Of a stretch of DNA of 64,000 bases, positions 57,284-64,000 are shown piece after piece. The notes below the pieces were generated by a model. The model ran no database searches. It saw nothing but the letters and a program-made list of their open reading frames with translations, and had not been told where the DNA came from. A program made the translations under genes and the position numbers. Each line of letters opens with the position of its first letter. Position 1 is the first letter of the stretch. The stretch spans positions 178,185,596 to 178,249,595 of the forward strand of contig CM062288.1 in assembly GCA_031216915.1 (NCBI GenBank). Direction: 5' to 3'. The DNA is from Pictodentalium vernedei (taxonomy: Eukaryota > Mollusca > Scaphopoda > Dentaliida > Dentaliidae).

Positions 57284-59960
57284 ATGGTAAGAAAACAACA
57301 ATCAATTTTTCAGCCAGTGGACCTGCAGGTATTAATTTACCTACTCCTGCGCCTTGGTGGGGTTGAACTCCATAGAAGCTTCACTGCCTTGGCTACTCTT
57401 TTCCACAGAAACGTCATTGAATCAGCTCCCACGTGTGTGACTGCGTCTACTGAATCAACCTCGCATCTTTACAAGCGAGTGCCCGTCTCACAAATTTTGT
57501 CCATCTTGAAATTACTAATCTCCATTTTCCTTGCCACATCGACTTTTCTTTACATGGGTACAATTTCATTGTTGTTGTCGGGTGACATCGAACACAATCC
57601 TGGACCGAGCTCTATCAACTCAAACCCTAACCAGAAAACTTTGAAGATTTTGCATCTTAATATCCAAAGCTTAAAACCCAAATTAAATACACTTCATTGT
57701 GAATCCTCATCATATGATATTTTGGTTTTAACTGAGACATGGCTGCACAACAATGATCCAACATCTGATGTGTTACTCCATGGGTTTCACGAATCATTGC
57801 ACTGCGACTGGCCGACAAGGGGAGGTGGGGTTGCCATCTACATTAAAAATAATATCTCTTTTTGACATCGACCGGACCTTGAGGTGCTGAATACGGAGTG
57901 CGTATGGGCTTAAGTATTTACAAAACAAGTTAAGTCCCTATTGCTAGGGGCTTTTTACCATCCACCTAACAGTTCCCAGGATATATGGGATTCCATATCG
58001 GCCTCCATTGAAAAAGCCAGAGACACGTCACTTTCGATTTAATTGTTACAGGCGATTTTAATGACAACCAGCTGGGGTTACTCGAGGGTCGGTTTTACTT
58101 CAATATGCAATCTTTTTAATCTGAGGCAGCTTATGGGTGAACCAACTTGTTTTACTGAGCCGTCAGCCAATCTACTAGATCTTTTTGCTGTGAGTGACAC
58201 AGTTAACGTGAATGCCTGCGGGGTCCTAGAACCGATTAGCCCGGACATGACTCGCTATCACTGTCCAGTTTCAATTGATGTTGAATTTTCAAAACCATCT
58301 CCTGTCTCCTGTTAGAGAAGGGTATGGCTCTATTCACAGGGGATTTATGGAGCACTATATGAGGCCCTCACTAACATTGACTGGAATTCTATTTTTGATA
58401 ACCTATGTCTTGATACTATTGTCTCCAATTTCACCGACAAATTACTCAATACAGATTCTAAATATATTTTGAATAAAATTATTACTTTGCGATCGGGTCA
58501 GCCGAAATGGATGCACAATGAAATTAGACTACTAATGAGACAGAGGAAGCGTCTGTAAAGCATAGCCAAATGCACTGGTCTTCCGAAGGCTTTCGACAAG
58601 TATGGCATGTTGGTCTTATCCATAAGCTGATGAAAATTGGTGTCTCGGGTGAACTTCTGTTGTTCTTAAAATCGTACCTATCGGATAAGTCGCAACGAGT
58701 TGTGCTAGGGTCAGACGCATCTATTTGGAGAACCATTAATGCTGGTGTTCCACAAGTTTCGATACTTGGACTTTTATTGTTCCTTATATATATTAATGAT
58801 ATAACCGAAAACTTAATCAGTAACATATGCCTATTTGCAGATGATACTTCCCTGTATCTAAGTGTAGAGAACCCAGAGCAAGCCTCAAGATTAATCAACC
58901 ATGACCTTGCCACAATAGAATGTTGGGCTAAGACGTGGTTGGTTGAGTTTAATCCCAGTAAAACTTAGAGTATGCTCATATCACGTAAATGCAACCCTAC
59001 TGCCCATCCACCTCTATTCTTAGGTGATTCGCAGATATCCGAAATCAATTATCATAAACATTTAGGAGTTATATTAAATAGCACATGTTCATGGAATGAC
59101 CACATTGATCATATCTGCTCTAAAGCCTGGTCACGCTTAGACCAACTGAGGAAGCAGAAATTCAATCTCGATCGCAGCGTCCTTGAAAAAATATACTTTG
59201 CCTTCATTAGGCCTCTACTATAATTTGCTGATGCTGTCTGGGATAATTGTTCAGCAACTCAAGTCGCCGAGCTGGAGAAAATACAGATCGCAGTCGCTAG
59301 GATCGTTTCCGGGGCAAATGTCAGTTGTAGCAAGTCTCTGCTTCATTCCGAACACATTGGGACTCTCTACAAGACGGACGTCGCAAACATAAGCTGTTGC
59401 AGTATTTCAAAATGTATCACCGCATGTCGCCCTTATATATTGCCAATAAAGTTCCCCCAATCGTCTCATTGTCAAATCTATCGCTTAATCTCCTGTCATG
59501 TCATAACCACAGAGTTCCTTTTTGTCAGACTCAATTGTATCAGTTGTCTTTTATCCTGAGTGTCACTGATCAATGGAACAAACTGCCTTTATCTGTCCAC
59601 GAGAACTCATCACTGATCAATTTCAAGACTTTCCAAAATGCTGGAAATCAGTGACCACCTGTGTTTTACAGTGGCTCGAAATCATGCACAACCCAAATAT
59701 ATCACTGCAGGTTGTGATTGCATTTATATGACAATCATCTGTCACCTACCCCATTCTGTCAGTATGGGATGTGCGAGACACCAGAGCATTTTTTCCTACA
59801 CTGTCCAATGTACTCATATGTCTGTAATAGTACTATCAACCTTCTGCCATTTACTGTAAACATATCAACACTTCTTTTTTGGATCTGAATTTTTGAATAG
59901 TCGGGAAAACCATCTTGTTTTTGAAGTGGTGCATGACTTCATTTTGTCAAGTGGGCATTT
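57284..59960 (+). pseudogene. LINE ORF2: 2A-bearing leader, endonuclease, reverse transcriptase, degenerate
   Basis: The likely start is ATG 57284. A leader of about 108 residues with a hydrophobic stretch (ILSILKLLISIFLA...) ends in a 2A motif. The endonuclease follows (LHLNIQSLKPK, TETWL, GGGVAIYI), broken by TGA at 57863-57865 and several shifts; the GDFND motif survives in another frame near 58050. Near 58555-58590 the RT fingers are deleted, and the reading resumes at KAFDK/VWHVGLIHKL. The palm reads NAGVPQVSILGLLLFLIYINDI and FADDTSLYL with an intact active site, then HLGVILNSTCSWNDHI. A C-terminal CxxC/H/C motif (PFCQYGMCETPEHFFLHCP) and ENHLVFEVVHDFI end the protein after another shift. 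ORF2 would nick DNA and reverse transcribe the RNA. CR1-like is my best guess for the clade. Confidence 0.8.
57581..57607 (+). other. 2A ribosome-skipping motif (GDIEHNPGP)
   Basis: The nine codons read G-D-I-E-H-N-P-G-P, a full match to the D-V/I-E-x-N-P-G-P 2A consensus. In 2A peptides the ribosome fails to join the last glycine and proline and continues, giving two proteins. Here the cut would free a leader of about 107 residues, with a hydrophobic segment just before the motif, from the endonuclease-RT part. 2A-like motifs at the start of LINE ORF2 are reported in several marine invertebrates. The motif is intact although the enzyme after it is broken. Confidence 0.85.
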
Positions 59961-60790
59961 CAATGACTACTTAGGATCAAACCACCACGTACGACTACCG
60001 GTACTACTATATGATGAATTTACCACCAATCCTTTAATCCTGCTGTCCTTTCCATTTTCTTCAAATGGATCTCCATCAAGGCTGCTTCCGTCTCACTTCT
60101 CACTGACGGTGCTTCTGCTGCCTACTTGCGAGTGTCTGTAATGCAAAGGCAATGTATTGTGCTTTCAAGCTGGCATGCCCTGTTTTGTATTGCTCCTTTT
60201 CTTTGTACTTTCTTTTCACCTTTTTCTTCATTCACGAGCAAGGTTTAAGCAATATCATGCATCGCCGCCTGGTAGTTTGCTGTGCTTACCTTTCTTCGAC
60301 TGGAATTACCACCAACTTTCTCACCGGTTTTGTCCCTGACTGGGGTGTCGTGTCCTTGCACCCGAGGTTACCTGCTAGTGTCGACAACGATGCTGACAAA
60401 TCAAATCTGAATGATCTCTCGGGTATTTGCTCCCAGGTCTACATTCTTAGGGCCTGTAAGCAGCTCTCACTGTGTGCATGGATGCGGTGCTCCGGCTTGG
60501 CACGTGGCTGATGATCAAGCTGGCGATTGACCACAGGCCATGGGTTCCAGGTGGCGATATATGAGTCCATCTACTATATTATACCACCTTTTTGTGTAAA
60601 TTTATGACTGACACCGGGAGATGACTAACATAAGCTCCCAGCTTTCTGTCAGATCCCCCATTATATACTAATATGGTATTTTGTTAGTATATGTTATATT
60701 CTTGATGTTCTCTATATATACTGTTACTTTTTTTGTTGTTCAATATTGTAACTAAAAGCATACTTATTGAATAAATATTGTTTAAAATAA
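59961..60790 (+). other. Probable LINE 3' untranslated region
   Basis: No conserved protein motif follows the ORF2 end. The stretch ends in AT-rich sequence with TATATACTGTTACTTTTTTT and two AATAAA-type signals (ATTGAATAAATATTG, AAAATAAACTTG at about 60766-60792). The exact element end is not visible. Confidence 0.4.
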
Positions 60791-62660
60791 ACTTGTTTAA
60801 ATCAAGCACCTGGCTTCATGTTTGGGATCTGCAGTGTTAAACAGACATAGATAGTGAATGTGAGATTAAATCCTCCTTTTAACAACTTTTTCAGGTGGGC
60901 GAATAAGGCTCCTCTTATTTTTATTGTCACCCTAGAAACATACATTCCTAATAATACTAAATGCTGTTCCAATCAAGAAATTAACTTCAAAATTGATCCT
61001 CTGACATTCGAACTGAACATCAAATTCTGTGTCATGAGTTGGCTGATATATACTGATTCTGGGAGATTAGTTTTTAATATGGAAGTTGGAACTGTGTAGA
61101 ATATGAATGTTACAAAGAGGCCTGAAGGTATTTAAAACTTTCTTGCTTTCAAGTGGAATTGTTTGCGGAAATACCAGTATATCACGATGTTGTTTTCAAT
61201 ATCGTCACCGGTATTCAAATTCTGATGCTGTGCAGCCCTATATGCAGTTTCAATAATAGGCAAATTCCCAGGATGGGAAGAGTTCCTTCGATAATCTGGT
61301 GATGTTGTGAGTTGTAACATTTAGCAAAATAAGATGTGGAATGGAAAATAACATCTTAAAATACATTAACTTCTACACATCCTTTGTATTCTTTAAAGAT
61401 GAAAATATTTTGTACAGTGAACAAAAGGTAGGTATGTGCACGATCAGATTTCTTTGTTTCTCTTTCAATAGTGGTCAACTGTTCAGTACACATGCACAAT
61501 GTTTATTAACTAAGCTGCTTCACACAAGTAATACATATCCCAGATGTTAAGGTAGTGTAATGTTCAAATTGTCTTTTGTTCCCCTTCCCAATAAACACTC
61601 AGGTTTTCACCTTTTTAGGTGATCAAAGCATCTTCATCCTGTGTGATCCATGAAGAGCGACCATGACGTGATGACGATCACAGAATGGCCCATCTCCTCA
61701 TCCAATTTCTGAATAGTTTAAAGAAGGCATGGTACCCTCCTATCGTATTTCCTATATTACTACTGTGTAGTTGATAATGATATCTAATGCATACGTATTT
61801 GTTGCAAGCTTCCCAATTTTTCAGTAACTCAAAGCAGCATCTTTTAATGGAATACAGTCAATATACACAATTTTTCCGATAATGCCCGGGGGAAAAGGAA
61901 ACAGAGGGACATATTCATTAAACAAACAGCAGCAATCAAGTCCCTCTTTCTATTTCTTAACACTCATCATCTATGCACATCTTTTGCACAACTTGGTCAA
62001 AATGGAAAGTCGCAAATGCTATTATTCAGTCCATTTGATTTAACAAAGAATCGATTTATGAATCTGTTACCCAATTTGATTGAAGAATTATTTGAAGTCA
62101 AATTTCTTATTCACAGGGTCCTACTTTTAACGAATGTAAACTATCTATGATTGGATAAACTGGAATGTGCCAGCCAAGCGTGGAAATAAGGAATCTGTCA
62201 TTTGCAGATGGACGTCCCCAGAGGGTGAATTTACAGAGCTATCCCATACAGTGGGCAAGAATCCTCCAGTATATCCTCTGGGTTCCTCTTTCTGTTTAGG
62301 TTTGAGACCTTGATTCAGATTGAGGTTCACTTAGGATAAGTTTACATAAATATGTGATCGTATTAATAGTCAAGTGAGGCTATTTATGCCTTCAAAATAA
62401 GGAGATTCATGTGGTAACAAATTTCTGTGAACTTTAAGGCCTGTTTGTTGATCAACAATTATCACCCCCAAGGACAGGAGAAATGGAAAATTCCTTACTA
62501 GAGATTTGTCAAGCCACCAATCCCCCCTCCCCCCCATCCTCCCCATATTTGCCCATCATAACACTTCTTTATGCAAAATTACCTCCAAATGAGAAAGAAG
62601 TGGTGTCTTTAGGCAAAGGGGCTACAGAATAAGGAGGAAAAGAGCACAGGCATGATCATG
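60791..62660. other. Unassigned spacer
   Basis: There is no gene. A hAT-like end (TACCAGTATATCACGATG...CTGTGCAGCCCTA) is at about 61168-61231. Confidence 0.3.
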
Positions 62661-62664
62661 GAAG

Positions 62665-63092
62665 GCTAGTGGTCAAGGAATAAAGGCCATTTACCAACCA
62701 GCCTGGTTTGTTCAGATCTCTTAGTCTTGTGGTAAATCGGTCACTTTGTGTGCTAGAGGTCGACGGTTCGAAAACCAGGCTCCCGCACATATCTCTCCTC
62801 ATGTTACATTTGGGGGCTCATCCAGTCCTCAGCAGTTGCTGGTGTTATGGACACTGTGGTAAAGCATGGTGGATGTTTTGACCGCTCTGAGGTGCAATCT
62901 GGGGTGAGATTCATGGTGCGTGAATCTCAAAAGGAGGGGAGAGTAGTGTAGCGGTCGAGGTATAAAGGCCATTTACCAACCAGCCTGGTTGGTCTGGATC
63001 GCTTAGTCTCATGGTAAATCGATCGCTATGTGTGCTGGAGGTCGACGGTTCGAACCCTGCTCCCGCACTTATCTCTCCTCCTGTTACAGAAG
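62665..63092 (+). mobile_element. Pair of tRNA-derived SINEs
   Basis: Two related copies lie at about 62670-62810 and 62945-63092, each with AAAGGCCATTTACCAACCAG, then TTAGTCT..TGGTAAATCG (A-box region) and GGTCGACGGTTCGAA (B-box). The B-box is GGTTCGAACCC in the second copy (63047-63057) and has an insertion in the first (62765-62776). The tRNA-like part is about 70 bases. The minus-strand frame at 62911-63165 reading GAGFEPST is the SINE backwards, a frequent source of false proteins. Between the copies lies a 135-base piece, perhaps the first copy's tail. Confidence 0.65.
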
Positions 63093-63345
63093 TAATCAAG
63101 TACATTGTTTTTTTTTTAATGCAGAACACCTGTAAGTTGTTGACCTTCAGGAAATGCTGAACCACATGTCCTTCTCAATCCTAACTCTTTGTTTGGCTCC
63201 AATACTGGTTTTGCTAGATAATCATTGATACCAGGCCTTTAAGTTCAACCAAACTCACACCAAGTAATCAGTGTCCCCAAATTATTACAGGAATGTTCCC
63301 AAATTAGAGGGTATAACACATAGTATGTTTTTTTCTTCCTTTTTT
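63093..63345. other. Spacer
   Basis: There is no gene, only a short T-run at 63108-63118. Confidence 0.3.
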
Positions 63346-64000
63346 AGCTCATCTGACTGAAAGTCAGTGTGAGCTATTGCCTTCACTTGTCGTCCGTTGT
63401 CCGTCTTCTGTCGTCCATCGTACGTTAGCTTTTACAAAACAATCTTCTCCTCACAAATGAGAATGGCCCAAATTGAAACATATATGGGCCACATCATATT
63501 GTGGGTATTCTGTTTTAGTTTTGTTCAAATGGGGTCTCTGCCCTTTTTGGGCTTGGGCTTATGCCCAAATATCGTGAAATTCATTAAAAATCATCTTCTC
63601 ATAAACCACAACTGGGAATGCTTTGATATTTGGTATGAAACTTCCTCTGGTGTTCAAGATTAAAAGTTGTTCAAAGAAAGTTGATAGGTCCATATTTGGG
63701 CTCTCCAGGGGATGGGCTCACTTTTGAGCTGAAAATTTCTATTTCAAGAACCAATGGAGTGATTTGAACCAAATTTTATATGTGGCATTAGTTGACCCTA
63801 AGTACTTCATTCATGCCCCCCAAATTTTTCTCGGTTCCCCGTGAGAACACCTGGCACTAAAAATAGAAAAAAATGAAATGTTCAGTATTTTCCAAACTGC
63901 ACAGGCTAGAGATTTTGTATATGGTATGAAGCTTTCTTCTGAGCAGTTGAAACAATTGGACAAAAAAATTGCTGGCGAATCTGTCATATGGTTCATTCAG
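63346..64000 (+). mobile_element. Hairpin-headed element, family F, cut by the window edge
   Basis: It starts AGCTCATCTGACTGAAAGTC, a hairpin with GAA loop like family E but diverged. A GTCGTCCGTTGTCCGTC stretch and phrases such as GATATTTGGTATGAAACTTC and GAACCAAATTTTATATG follow, which also occur in the single-copy first part of family E (38640-39170). The 3' end lies outside the window. Confidence 0.6.

Noticed and set aside
62911-63165. Minus-strand frame with GAGFEPSTSSTHSDRF
   Set aside because: This is the antisense of a tRNA-derived SINE, a well-known source of false protein predictions.

Overview
The window looks like intergenic, repeat-dense DNA from an animal, probably a marine invertebrate and most likely a lophotrochozoan such as a mollusc (an inference, not a proof). 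The reasons are a DIRS-type tyrosine-recombinase retrotransposon, a Tc1-like transposon, APE-type LINEs, tRNA-derived SINEs, and many hairpin-headed tandem-repeat elements of a kind I associate with mollusc genomes. I see no convincing host gene, no tRNA or rRNA gene, and nothing prokaryotic. The longer open frames belong to mobile elements, and most short ones are chance frames through tandem repeats.

Layout. 0.3-3.0 kb is a tandem-repeat element (family B). 3.4-4.1 kb holds a broken PHD/FLYWCH gene of the kind carried by MULE transposons. 4.1-8.1 kb is a decayed DIRS element (RT, RNase H, tyrosine recombinase, terminal repeat), followed by fragments of a second copy to 10.4 kb. 10.4-11.0 kb is a SINE with a duplicated body. 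11.1-14.0 kb holds families A and G. 14.6-25.5 kb holds more B and A copies, seemingly nested in an older DNA transposon with inverted ends at 15.79 and 24.07 kb. 28.1-30.3 kb is a third A copy. 30.3-35.4 kb is bounded by inverted DIRS-type terminal repeats and is filled with stem-loop sequence instead of recognisable genes. 36.8-42.1 kb holds families D and E. 44.56-45.97 kb is a dead Tc1-like element. 46.8-48.5 kb is a minus-strand LINE fragment with tandem repeats behind it. 48.5-53.7 kb holds two copies of family I, one containing an endonuclease remnant. 53.7-60.8 kb is a LINE with ORF1 and a decayed ORF2 carrying a perfect 2A (D-I-E-x-N-P-G-P) motif. 62.7-63.1 kb is a pair of SINEs, and 63.35 kb begins family F.

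How it fits together. There is no pathway here; the sequence records layered transposition. Families A-I differ in sequence but share one plan: a 5' hairpin (often with an AAA or GAA triloop), a GTCCGTC-like stretch, a body of roughly 145-175 bp tandem units, a subterminal inverted copy of the 5' end, and a small 3' hairpin. That plan resembles non-autonomous Helentrons (HINEs). The observations most worth following are this shared plan, the stem-loop array at 31.9-34.6 kb with paired compensatory changes, the LINE 2A motif, and several unrelated near-perfect palindromes.
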